DNA of 64,000 nt from positions 1 to 64,000 of the forward strand of contig JADKBR010000011.1 in NCBI GenBank assembly GCA_016714975.1. The letters are read 5' to 3'. This DNA is from Candidatus Dechloromonas phosphorivorans. GTDB taxonomy: Bacteria; Pseudomonadota; Gammaproteobacteria; Burkholderiales; Rhodocyclaceae. A model generated the notes under the pieces. It was not told where the DNA came from. It worked only from the letters and a program-made list of their open reading frames with translations, and ran no database searches. Shown in pieces: positions 34,146-42,426 of the stretch (position 1 is the first letter of the stretch; each line of letters opens with the position of its first letter). Both the position numbers and the translations under genes were made by a program.

Positions 34146-35057
34146 ATGAGCATTCTTCTCCTCGGCAAGGACGGTCAGGTCGGCTGGCAATTGCAGCGTT
34201 CGCTCGCGCCGCTTGGGCCGGTCATCGCTTGTGGGCGTGGCGAGTGCGATGTCGCCGATTTCGATCAATTGCGCTTGCTCATCAGGCAGCTCAGGCCCTC
34301 GGTCATTGTCAACGCAGCGGCCTATACGGCGGTAGACCGCGCCGAATCCGAGCCTGAACTGGCCATGCGCATCAATGGCGAGGCGCCAGGTGTGCTGGCG
34401 GCAGAGGCGGCAGAGCTAAGCGCATTGCTTGTTCATTACTCGACCGATTACGTCTTTGACGGAAGCAAGCCCACGCCGTACCGCGAGAGCGACCCGACCG
34501 CACCGTTGAGTGTCTATGGTCGGAGCAAGCTGGCTGGCGAAGAGGCAATCCGCGCTGCCGGTTGCAAGTCCATCATTTTCAGGACGAGTTGGATTTTCGG
34601 CGCACGTGGCAGCAACTTCGTCAAGACCATCCTGCGCCTGGCCCGCGAGAAGGATGCGCTGAGTGTGGTCGGCGACCAGATCGGCTCGCCGACGCCGGCG
34701 GCGCTGGTCGCGACCGTATCCGGTATCGTGCTTGCCCATCTGCGCAACGGCCGCGCGATGAACCGTGAAAAGCAGCGTCTTTACCACCTCTGCTGCGGTC
34801 GACCAGTCAGCTGGCACAAATTTGCCCAAGCCATCGTCGAACAAGCCAGCGCCATTCCTGGGTGGGATATGTGCCTGAAGCCGAAGGCGATAGTCTCCAT
34901 TCCGAGCAGCGAGTACCCCACCCCCGCGCTGCGTCCGGCCAATTCCCGGCTCGATTGCCGGCGCCTGGAAAAGCACTTCAGTTTGCAGATGCCGGACTGG
35001 CAGCCCTATCTGGTGCGCATGCTGCAATTGCTTGCGCTGAAACAGAACGACTGTTGA
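34146..35057 (+). CDS. rfbD: dTDP-4-dehydrorhamnose reductase
   Basis: The product is 303 aa, short-chain dehydrogenase fold. N-terminal Rossmann motif LLLGKDGQVGWQLQRSL, NAAAYTAVDRAESEPELA, YSTDYVFDG with the catalytic Tyr, then PLSVYGRSKLAGEEA with the YxxxK pair. It makes dTDP-L-rhamnose for O-antigen or other glycans. rfbA, B and C are not in this window, so the gene stands alone between map and rpsB. Start ATG 34146. Confidence 0.93.
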   Translation: MSILLLGKDGQVGWQLQRSLAPLGPVIACGRGECDVADFDQLRLLIRQLRPSVIVNAAAYTAVDRAESEPELAMRINGEAPGVLAAEAAELSALLVHYSTDYVFDGSKPTPYRESDPTAPLSVYGRSKLAGEEAIRAAGCKSIIFRTSWIFGARGSNFVKTILRLAREKDALSVVGDQIGSPTPAALVATVSGIVLAHLRNGRAMNREKQRLYHLCCGRPVSWHKFAQAIVEQASAIPGWDMCLKPKAIVSIPSSEYPTPALRPANSRLDCRRLEKHFSLQMPDWQPYLVRMLQLLALKQNDC

Positions 35058-35083
35058 GCTTTATCTACATGGCGCCACGATGC

Positions 35084-35245
35084 TACAATCCACAAGTTTT
35101 TTCGCGGCGAACGTCTCGAAAAAGCGGTTGCACAAATGGTTTGTGCAATCAATCCACACATCCGCCGATTAAGGGTGTCTGCCAGGTTTCAGAAATGGCG
35201 GGCGTTGCTGGCGGGTGGCGGTCCAACCCTTAAAGGAGTTTTTGT
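35084..35245 (+). promoter_or_regulatory. rpsB promoter element and long leader
   Basis: TACAAT (35084-35089) is a good -10 box; a matching -35 is weak (TTATCT at 35061-35066). The about 150-nt leader contains an inverted repeat TTGCACAAATGGTTTGTGCAA (35128-35148) and GTCTGCC/GGTTTCAGA, then the ribosome site AAAGGAG. rpsB leaders are known to carry S2 autoregulatory structures in gammaproteobacteria; whether this one does is inferred. Confidence 0.45.
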
Positions 35246-35992
35246 ATGTCCGTAACCATGCGTCAAATGCTGGAGGCTGGTGTTCACTTCGGTCACCAGA
35301 CACGTTTCTGGTCCCCCAAGATGGCGCCATACATCTTCGGGGCCCGCAACAAGATCCACATCATCAATCTCGAACAGACATTGGCGAAGTACAACGAAGC
35401 CATGGCTTTCGTCAAGAGGTTGTCCGCCAATCGCGGGACCATCCTCTTCGTCGGTACCAAGCGCCAGGCGCGCGAAACCGTTGCCGAGGAAGCGCAGCGT
35501 GCTGGCGCACCCTTTGTCGATCAGCGCTGGCTGGGCGGCATGTTGACCAACTTCAAGACGGTCAAGACGTCGATCAAGCGCTTGAAGGACATGGAACTCG
35601 CGGTTGAGGCCGGCGACCTCGAGCGCATGGCCAAGAAGGAAGCGCTGACCTTCCGTCGCGAAATGGAAAAGCTGCAGAAGTCGATTGGCGGCATCAAGGA
35701 CATGCCCGGCCTGCCGGATGCCATCTTCGTCATAGACGTCGGCTACCACAAGATAGCGATTACCGAAGCCAGCAAGCTCGGTGTGCCGATCATCGGCGTC
35801 GTCGATACCAACCATTCTCCGGCAGGCGTCAATTATGTGATCCCGGGCAATGATGACTCATCCCGCGCCATCCAGTTGTACGCCCGCGGCGTTGCCGATG
35901 CGATCCTTGAGGGTCGCAGCCAGGTCGTCCAGGAGATCGTGGCTGCAGGTGGCGATGACGAGTTCGTCGAAGAGGAACAGTCCGCAGAGTAA
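35246..35992 (+). CDS. rpsB: 30S ribosomal protein S2
   Basis: The product is 248 aa with the S2 hallmarks VTMRQMLEAGVHFGHQTRFW, KMAPYIFGARNKIHIINLEQ, QRWLGGMLTNFKT and GVVDTNHSPAGVNYVIPGND. It begins after a strong AAAGGAG. It is the first gene of the long rightward translation/envelope series and is followed by an attenuator-like hairpin and tsf. Confidence 0.99.
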   Translation: MSVTMRQMLEAGVHFGHQTRFWSPKMAPYIFGARNKIHIINLEQTLAKYNEAMAFVKRLSANRGTILFVGTKRQARETVAEEAQRAGAPFVDQRWLGGMLTNFKTVKTSIKRLKDMELAVEAGDLERMAKKEALTFRREMEKLQKSIGGIKDMPGLPDAIFVIDVGYHKIAITEASKLGVPIIGVVDTNHSPAGVNYVIPGNDDSSRAIQLYARGVADAILEGRSQVVQEIVAAGGDDEFVEEEQSAE

Positions 35993-35997
35993 GTTTG

Positions 35998-36028
35998 CTG
36001 GGGCGGGGCTGCGCGCCCCGCCAGTTTT
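35998..36028 (+). terminator. Attenuator-like hairpin between rpsB and tsf
   Basis: GC-rich stem CTGGGGCGGGGC / GCCCCGCCAG (with a small bulge) is followed by only four T. It sits in the 56-nt rpsB-tsf gap. The short T run suggests partial termination or mRNA processing, which would lower tsf relative to rpsB. Confidence 0.55.
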
Positions 36029-36048
36029 GAGAGCTCAGGAGAAAACGT

Positions 36049-36948
36049 ATGGCGGCAATTACCGCAAGCATGGTGTCAGAACTGCGCGGCAAGACCGACG
36101 CGCCCATGATGGAGTGCAAGAAGGCATTGACCGAAGCGGATGGCGATATGGCCAAGGCGGAAGAGATTCTTCGCGTCAAGCTCGGCAACAAGGCAACCAA
36201 GGCGGCGACGCGTATTACTGCGGAAGGTGTGGTCGGCCTGTTTGTTGCAGGTGACGGCACGGTCGGCGCAATGATCGAATTGAATAGCGAAACCGACTTC
36301 GTCGCGAAAAATGAGGAGTTCCTTGCCTTGGCCAAGGGCTGCGCGGAACTGGTTGCAGCCCGCAACCCGGCCGATGTCGCTGCACTGTCGGCGCTGCCCA
36401 TGGCCGAGAGCACGGTGGAAGCGACGCGCACCGCCCTGGTTGGCAAGATCGGCGAAAACATGACGCTCCGCAGACTGGCGCGCATAGAGGCCAGCGGAAC
36501 CGTGGCTTCCTACGTGCATGGCGGCTCCAAGATCGGCGTGCTGGTTGACGTCGTCGGCGGTGATGCCCAGTTGGGCAAGGATCTGGCGATGCACATCGCT
36601 GCCTCCAAGCCGAAGTCGCTCGATGCATCCGGAGTCCCCTCCGAACTGCTCGATACCGAGCGCCGCATCGCCATTGAAAAAGCACGCGAGGCTGGCAAGC
36701 CGGAAGCAATGCTGGAAAAGATCGCCGAAGGCACTGTCCAGAAGTACCTGAAAGACGTGACGCTTCTTGGCCAGGTGTTCGTCAAGGCCGAAGATGGCAA
36801 GCAGACGATCGAACAGTTGCTGAAGGCCAAGGGCGCCTCCGTCGCTGCCTTCACATTGTTCGTGGTCGGTGAGGGCATCGAGAAGAAGGTGGATGACTTC
36901 GCCGCCGAAGTTGCTGCGCAGGCCGCTGCGGCCGCTGCGAACAAGTAA
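36049..36948 (+). CDS. tsf: Translation elongation factor Ts
   Basis: The product is 299 aa. N-terminal UBA-like domain ITASMVSELRGKTDAPMMEC; signature NSETDFVAKNEEF; further core MHIAASKPKSLDASGVP and VTLLGQVFVKAEDGK. It recycles EF-Tu GDP to GTP. Ribosome site AGGAG precedes ATG 36049. The Ala-rich C-terminus is family-typical. Confidence 0.99.
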   Translation: MAAITASMVSELRGKTDAPMMECKKALTEADGDMAKAEEILRVKLGNKATKAATRITAEGVVGLFVAGDGTVGAMIELNSETDFVAKNEEFLALAKGCAELVAARNPADVAALSALPMAESTVEATRTALVGKIGENMTLRRLARIEASGTVASYVHGGSKIGVLVDVVGGDAQLGKDLAMHIAASKPKSLDASGVPSELLDTERRIAIEKAREAGKPEAMLEKIAEGTVQKYLKDVTLLGQVFVKAEDGKQTIEQLLKAKGASVAAFTLFVVGEGIEKKVDDFAAEVAAQAAAAAANK

Positions 36949-36964
36949 TTCGCCGGGAAAGGCC

Positions 36965-37681
36965 ATGAGCGTACCCAGATTCAAACGCATCCTTCTGAAA
37001 CTCTCGGGTGAAGCCCTGATGGGTGACGATGCCTATGGCATCAACCCGCAGACCATCGCCGCGATTGTCTCGGAGATCAAGGCGGTTGCCGACCTGGGTG
37101 TGCAAATCGGGGTCGTCATCGGTGGTGGCAATATCTTTCGCGGCATGGCTGGAACGGCGACCGGGATGGATCGAGCTACTGCCGATTACATGGGGATGCT
37201 GGCCACGGTGATGAACGCCATGGCGCTTTCGGATGCGATGCGTCAAGCGGGGCTGAATGCCCGGGTGCAGTCAGCCCTGCGTATCGAGCAGGTCGTCGAG
37301 CCGTACATTCGCGGCAAGGCGATCCGCTATCTGGAAGAAGGCCGGGTCGTCATCTTCGGGGCCGGGACCGGCAATCCTTTCTTCACCACCGACACTGCTG
37401 CGGCATTGCGCGGATCGGAAATCGGTGCGGAAATCGTGCTCAAGGCGACCAAGGTGGACGGCATCTATTCCGCCGACCCAAAGAAGGATCCTGCCGCGAC
37501 CCGCTTCGACCGGATCAGTTTCAACGACGCCATCGCGAGAAATCTCGCGGTCATGGATGCCACGGCGCTTGCCTTGTGTCGTGACCAGAAGTTGCCAATC
37601 AACGTATTCTCGATTTTCAAGGTCGGCGCGCTGAAGCGGGTGGTCTGCGGGGAAAATGAGGGTACGGTGGTCTATTGCTGA
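36965..37681 (+). CDS. pyrH: UMP kinase
   Basis: The product is 238 aa, amino-acid-kinase fold: KRILLKLSGEALMGDD, VVIGGGNIFRG, MDRATADYMGMLATVMNAMA, and the C-terminal TALALCRDQKLPINVFSI. ATG 36965 gives the standard N-terminus; the frame extends into tsf upstream. It phosphorylates UMP to UDP and is sensitive to GTP and UTP in proteobacteria. Spacing to tsf is 16 nt. Confidence 0.98.
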   Translation: MSVPRFKRILLKLSGEALMGDDAYGINPQTIAAIVSEIKAVADLGVQIGVVIGGGNIFRGMAGTATGMDRATADYMGMLATVMNAMALSDAMRQAGLNARVQSALRIEQVVEPYIRGKAIRYLEEGRVVIFGAGTGNPFFTTDTAAALRGSEIGAEIVLKATKVDGIYSADPKKDPAATRFDRISFNDAIARNLAVMDATALALCRDQKLPINVFSIFKVGALKRVVCGENEGTVVYC

Positions 37682-37692
37682 GGGAGATGGAG

Positions 37693-38250
37693 ATGATTCC
37701 TGAACTCAAGAACAACGCCGAAAACAAGATGCAGAAGACATTGGAGTCGCTGAAGAGCGACCTCCAGAAGATTCGTACGGGCCGGGCGCACGTCGGTCTT
37801 CTGGATCATGTCCAGGTGGACTACTACGGCTCGCTCATGCCGGTGAATCAGGTCGCCAATATTACCTTGGTCGATGCGCGGACCATTGGTGTGCAACCTT
37901 GGGAGAAGAACATGGTGCAGAAGGTCGAGAAGGCGATTCGCGACTCCGATCTCGGTCTGAATCCTGCCACCCAGGGTGAGCTGGTCCGGGTGCCGATGCC
38001 GGCGCTGACCGAAGAGCGGCGCAAGGAGATGATCAAGGTCGTCAGGCACGAAGGCGAGAATGCCCGGGTGGCGATTCGTAATCTGCGCCGTGATGCGATC
38101 ACCCACCTTAAGGACGCCTTGAAGAAGGGAGAGATTCCCGAGGACGACGAGCGCCGGGCGCAGGACGACATCCAGAAACTGACCGACCGGTACATTGCCG
38201 ATGTCGACAAGATGCTCGGCCAGAAAGAGGCCGAGCTGATGCAGGTTTGA
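37693..38250 (+). CDS. frr: Ribosome recycling factor
   Basis: The product is 185 aa, exactly the usual size from ATG 37693, which has GGGAG 5 nt upstream. Alternative starts at 37687 and TTG 37675 are less likely. Core sequence KSDLQKIRTGRAHVGLLDH, PWEKNMVQKVEKAIRDSDLG, RVPMPALTEERRKEMIKVV, and C-terminal DKMLGQKEAELMQV. It dissociates post-termination ribosomes with EF-G. Confidence 0.98.
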   Translation: MIPELKNNAENKMQKTLESLKSDLQKIRTGRAHVGLLDHVQVDYYGSLMPVNQVANITLVDARTIGVQPWEKNMVQKVEKAIRDSDLGLNPATQGELVRVPMPALTEERRKEMIKVVRHEGENARVAIRNLRRDAITHLKDALKKGEIPEDDERRAQDDIQKLTDRYIADVDKMLGQKEAELMQV

Positions 38251-38278
38251 TCGCCGCTTCAGGCTGATCACAGGCCGC

Positions 38279-39043
38279 ATGGCTCTCTTCACCAGTTCGA
38301 CGCAACAGGTCCCGACGGCAGCAGCCGTGCCCCGGCACGTCGCCATCATTCTCGATGGCAATGGCCGCTGGGCAAGGAAGCGCTTCATGCCACGTTTTTC
38401 CGGCCATGCCAAAGGTGTCGAGATGGTCCGTGAAAATGTGCGTTCCTGCCTCGAGCGTGGCGTGGAATTTCTGACCCTGTTTGCCTTCAGTTCAGAGAAC
38501 TGGCGTCGCCCGTCCGAGGAGGTCAGTCTTCTGCTGCAACTCTTCATCAAGGCACTCGAGCAGGAAGTCGACAAGCTGGACCGCAACGGGGTCCGTTTGC
38601 GTATCATCGGCGACCTCTCGCGTTTCGATCAGCGCCTGCAGGAACTCATCGTTGCGGCAGAGGCGCGAACCGCTGCGAATACGCGTCTGCACTTGACTAT
38701 TGCGGCGAATTACGGCGGCCGCTGGGACATCATGCAGGCAGTCAACGCCATGCTGAATGCGCAACCGGCAAAGCGGTCCGGCTGGACCGAAGCCGATCTT
38801 GAGTCCTTCCTGTCCATGAACTTTGCCCCCGAGCCGGATTTGTTCATTCGCACCGGTGGCGAAGAGCGCATCAGCAATTTCCTCCTCTGGCAGCTTGCCT
38901 ATACCGAGCTGTATTTCACCCGGACCTTATGGCCTGACTTCGATCGCGCCCATTTCGACGTGGCAATCGCCTCCTACCAGAAACGCGAGCGGCGATTTGG
39001 ACGAACCAGCGCGCAGCTCGCTGGCGATGATTCCGATGCTTAG
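38279..39043 (+). CDS. uppS: Undecaprenyl diphosphate synthase (isoprenyl transferase)
   Basis: The product is 254 aa, cis-prenyltransferase. Catalytic Asp26 in HVAIILDGNGRWA; FSSENWRRPSEEV; ANYGGRWDI; and EPDLFIRTGGEERISNFLLW in the C-terminal half. It makes the C55 carrier lipid for peptidoglycan and O-antigen. Overlaps cdsA by 8 nt. Confidence 0.97.
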   Translation: MALFTSSTQQVPTAAAVPRHVAIILDGNGRWARKRFMPRFSGHAKGVEMVRENVRSCLERGVEFLTLFAFSSENWRRPSEEVSLLLQLFIKALEQEVDKLDRNGVRLRIIGDLSRFDQRLQELIVAAEARTAANTRLHLTIAANYGGRWDIMQAVNAMLNAQPAKRSGWTEADLESFLSMNFAPEPDLFIRTGGEERISNFLLWQLAYTELYFTRTLWPDFDRAHFDVAIASYQKRERRFGRTSAQLAGDDSDA

Positions 39044-39872
39044 AACCCGCGTCATTACGGCGCTGGTTTTGGTGGGGCTCCTGCTGCCGAGCCTGTTCTT
39101 GCTGCCCCAGGGCTACTGGGCCTTGCTGGCTGCCATATTCATCGGCATCGCTGGTTGGGAATGGGGTGGCCTGCTTGCGCTGGGCGGTGCCCAGCGGGGC
39201 CTTGTCGGGGCGGCGCTGAGTGCCGTATGCGTAGCAGTCTTGCTCCTGGCGCCGGCGGCGATGGGTGTCGGGGCGGCAACCGGGGTGACGGCGCCGTGGG
39301 TTATTGGCGTCTACCTGGTTGCCGGCGCTTTCTGGGGTGCGCTCATGCCTTTCTGGCTGCGCGCGAAATGGCAGTTGCCCCACGGCTTTCCTGGTTTGCT
39401 GATCGGCTTCGTCGTTCTCTTCCCGGCCTGGCTGGCACTGGTCCAACTCAGAATTCCCGGTCCTGGCGTCCTGCTGGCCGTCCTCGCCGTGGTCTGGATG
39501 GCGGACGTGGCGGCCTATTTTTCCGGAAGGGCGTTCGGGAAGCACAAGCTGGCGCCGTCGATCAGTCCCGGAAAGACCTGGGAAGGCGCCATTGGCGCCG
39601 CCGTTGGCGTCGTGCTCTACGGCATCGCCCTGCGCCTCGGGTTCGCCTTTGCGCCGGTCGGCCTGCCATTCTGGGTCCTTTGCCTGCTGGGGGTCACGGC
39701 GATCAGTGTCATCGGCGACCTGTTCGAGTCGATGCTCAAACGCCAGGCCGGAATCAAGGACAGCAGCAACGTGCTGCCAGGGCACGGTGGCGTCCTCGAC
39801 AGGATCGACAGCCTCACCTCGACATTGCCCATCGTGGCGCTTCTCTGGCTCCTGCTGCGGGGCCAGGGGTGA
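39036..39872 (+). CDS. cdsA: Phosphatidate cytidylyltransferase
   Basis: The product is 278 aa, a polytopic inner-membrane enzyme with about eight hydrophobic helices. The C-terminal CDP signature is KLAPSISPGKTWEGAIGA followed by SVIGDLFESMLKRQAGIKDS and LPGHGGVLDRIDSL. It makes CDP-diacylglycerol, the precursor of phosphatidylserine, PG and cardiolipin. ATG 39036 is chosen from the typical MLRTRVITAL start; ATG 39027 is possible. Confidence 0.96.
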   Translation: MLRTRVITALVLVGLLLPSLFLLPQGYWALLAAIFIGIAGWEWGGLLALGGAQRGLVGAALSAVCVAVLLLAPAAMGVGAATGVTAPWVIGVYLVAGAFWGALMPFWLRAKWQLPHGFPGLLIGFVVLFPAWLALVQLRIPGPGVLLAVLAVVWMADVAAYFSGRAFGKHKLAPSISPGKTWEGAIGAAVGVVLYGIALRLGFAFAPVGLPFWVLCLLGVTAISVIGDLFESMLKRQAGIKDSSNVLPGHGGVLDRIDSLTSTLPIVALLWLLLRGQG

Positions 39873-41059
39873 TTCGCCAGAACGTCACGATTCTTGGCGC
39901 GACCGGTTCAATTGGGGTCAGCACGCTCGACGTGATTCGTCGTCATCCCGAGCGCTTTCACGCCTTTGCGCTGTGCGCACACAGCCAGGTCGACAAGCTG
40001 TTCGAGCAGGTCTGCGAGTTTGCCCCGAAGTTTGCTGTCGTGCGGGATGCCGCGCTGGCTGATGAGCTCGGGCGGCGCTGCCGCGATGCTGGCTTGGCGA
40101 CAAAGGTGCGCCACGGAGTCGAGGCGCTGAGCGAAATGGCGGCCCACCCCGAGGTCGATATCGTGATGGCGGCCATCGTCGGTGCCGCGGGACTCGAACC
40201 GACGCTGGCAGCGGCACGGGCAGGCAAGAAAATCCTGCTGGCCAACAAGGAAGTCCTGGTCATGGCCGGTGAGCTGTTCATGCAAACGGTACGCGAGCAT
40301 GACGCACTTTTGCTGCCTGTGGATAGTGAACATAATGCAATATTTCAATCACTACCATCAGATATTTCACGTGGAATCGCAGCTTGTGGCGTGCGCCGGA
40401 TATTGCTGACGGCGTCGGGCGGGCCATTTCGCACCCTGTCGCCCGTCGAATTGAACGAGGTGACACCGGAGGCGGCGTGTGCCCATCCGAACTGGGTGAT
40501 GGGGCAGAAGATTTCGGTCGACTCCGCCACCATGATGAACAAGGGCCTCGAGGTGATCGAGGCGCACTGGCTGTTTGACTGCTCGCCCGAGCAAATTCAG
40601 GTGGTTATTCATCCACAGAGCGTGATTCATTCGCTGGTGGAATATGCCGATGGTTCGGTTCTTGCCCAGTTGGGGAATCCCGACATGCGAACGCCGATCG
40701 CCTACGCGCTGGCCTATCCCGAGCGCATCGACGCTGGTGTGCCGTCGCTTGACTTGTTTGCGCTGGCAAGGTTGGACTTTGAAGCGCCTGACCTCGATCG
40801 CTTCCCGTGCCTGCAACTGGCCTACGCGGCATTGCGCGCGGGTGGAACGGCCCCGGCCATCCTCAATGCCGCAAACGAGGTGGCCGTTGCAGCTTTTCTC
40901 GACCGCCGTTTGCCTTTCCTCGGTATTCCCCGGCTGATCGAATCGACACTGGCGGCTTTGCCGGCGGGGCCCGAGAGCAGTCTTGCCGACGTGCTGGTGG
41001 CCGATGCCGAGGCGCGCCGGATTGCCGAACGTCTGGTCAGGGAAGGTGGCGCCAAGTGA
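39869..41059 (+). CDS. dxr: 1-deoxy-D-xylulose 5-phosphate reductoisomerase
   Basis: The product is 396 aa. NADPH-binding motif ILGATGSIGVSTLDVIRRHP; ANKEVLVMAGELFMQ; metal and substrate residues in LPVDSEHNAIFQSL, LTASGGPF and MGQKISVDSATMMNKGLEVI. It is the second step of the MEP isoprenoid pathway, feeding uppS. The start is GTG 39869, overlapping the cdsA stop (GTGA). Confidence 0.97.
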   Translation: MIRQNVTILGATGSIGVSTLDVIRRHPERFHAFALCAHSQVDKLFEQVCEFAPKFAVVRDAALADELGRRCRDAGLATKVRHGVEALSEMAAHPEVDIVMAAIVGAAGLEPTLAAARAGKKILLANKEVLVMAGELFMQTVREHDALLLPVDSEHNAIFQSLPSDISRGIAACGVRRILLTASGGPFRTLSPVELNEVTPEAACAHPNWVMGQKISVDSATMMNKGLEVIEAHWLFDCSPEQIQVVIHPQSVIHSLVEYADGSVLAQLGNPDMRTPIAYALAYPERIDAGVPSLDLFALARLDFEAPDLDRFPCLQLAYAALRAGGTAPAILNAANEVAVAAFLDRRLPFLGIPRLIESTLAALPAGPESSLADVLVADAEARRIAERLVREGGAK

Positions 41060-42423
41060 GCGAAATACCGTTCTATCTGCTGGCCTTCATCGTCGTTCTT
41101 GGTGTGCTGATTGTGGTGCATGAGTTTGGGCATTATCTCGCTGCCCGCTGGTGCGGTGTCCGGGTCCTCCGCTTTTCGGTCGGGTTCGGCCGCGCGCTTT
41201 GGCGGCGCCGTCTGGGGAAGGACGGCACCGAATGGGCGATCGGCATTTTTCCGCTCGGCGGTTACGTCAAGATGCTCGACGAGCGCGAGGATGAGGTGGC
41301 TCCCGAAGAGCTTCATCGCAGTTTCAATCGGCAATCGGTGGGCAAGCGGAGCCTGATCGTTGCGGCGGGTCCGGCCGCCAATTTCGCCCTCGCCATTGTT
41401 CTTTACTGGGCCGTATTCATGTACGGCAGCGACGAAATGCGGCCAATCCTTGGCACGCCGCCGGCGGCCTCGCCGGCCGCCATCGCCGGTATTGTGAACG
41501 GCGAAGAGGTGCGTTCGGTTGACGGGCAGCTGGTCGCGACCTGGAATGACCTGCGCTGGATCCTGCTGCAGAAGGCTGCCGCTCAGGAACACGCCGAACT
41601 GGAGGTCGTCAACGAGCAGCGCGAGATCGCCATTCGGCGCTTGGCGCTGCAGGCTGCCGGCGAGGAGGGCTGGGAAGGTGACGCGCTGGGGCGTCTCGGG
41701 ATCCGGTTCTTCCGCCCGAACGTGCCGCCGGTCGTCGGCAAGGTGATGCCTGGAAGTCCGGGCGAGGCCGCCGGAATCCGCAGTGGCGACACGATTCTCG
41801 CGGTTGGAGGAATGGTTGTGCCGACTTGGTACGACTTCGTGCTGCAGGTGCGCGATGCTGCTGAACGTCCCCTGCACATCGAGTTGTCAAGGAACGGGCA
41901 GATTGTTGCGGTCGACGTCATTCCGGTGGGCATTTCCGAGCGCGGCAAACGGATCGGCCGGATCGGCGTTGCGGTTGCCGAGACCCCGGATGCAGGACGC
42001 GAGATTAGGATATTCGTGCGCTACGACTTCCCCGCAGCGGGCGCCAAGGCGCTCGCGGAGACTTGGGACAAGTCGGTGTTCAGCCTGGTGATGTTGGGCA
42101 AGATGCTGACCGGCGAGGTTTCGTGGCGCAACCTTTCGGGGCCGGTGAGCATCGCCGATTACGCCGGCCAGTCGGCGCGCCTTGGCATCGACTATTACCT
42201 CAAGTTCATGGCCCTGATCAGCATCAGCCTTGGGGTTCTCAATCTGCTCCCGATACCGGTTCTGGACGGGGGGCATTTGATGTATCATGCGCTCGAAGTT
42301 GTCAGGCGGCGGCCCCTCTCTCAGCGGGCCATGGAGATTTCCCAGCAGATAGGCCTCTCCATTCTTTTCGTCGTGATGGCTTTCGCCTTTTTCAATGACA
42401 TGAATCGTCTATTTTCCGGCTGA
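41056..42423 (+). CDS. rseP: Site-2 zinc metalloprotease RseP
   Basis: The product is 455 aa. Zinc site HEFGH (22-26) in the first membrane helix, two periplasmic PDZ domains (about 125-290), and the C-terminal motif NLLPIPVLDGGHLMYHALE. It performs intramembrane cleavage of anti-sigma factor RseA, linking envelope stress to sigma E, and is placed just before bamA. Start is GTG 41056, overlapping dxr (GTGA). Confidence 0.97.
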   Translation: MSEIPFYLLAFIVVLGVLIVVHEFGHYLAARWCGVRVLRFSVGFGRALWRRRLGKDGTEWAIGIFPLGGYVKMLDEREDEVAPEELHRSFNRQSVGKRSLIVAAGPAANFALAIVLYWAVFMYGSDEMRPILGTPPAASPAAIAGIVNGEEVRSVDGQLVATWNDLRWILLQKAAAQEHAELEVVNEQREIAIRRLALQAAGEEGWEGDALGRLGIRFFRPNVPPVVGKVMPGSPGEAAGIRSGDTILAVGGMVVPTWYDFVLQVRDAAERPLHIELSRNGQIVAVDVIPVGISERGKRIGRIGVAVAETPDAGREIRIFVRYDFPAAGAKALAETWDKSVFSLVMLGKMLTGEVSWRNLSGPVSIADYAGQSARLGIDYYLKFMALISISLGVLNLLPIPVLDGGHLMYHALEVVRRRPLSQRAMEISQQIGLSILFVVMAFAFFNDMNRLFSG

Positions 42424-42426
42424 ATA

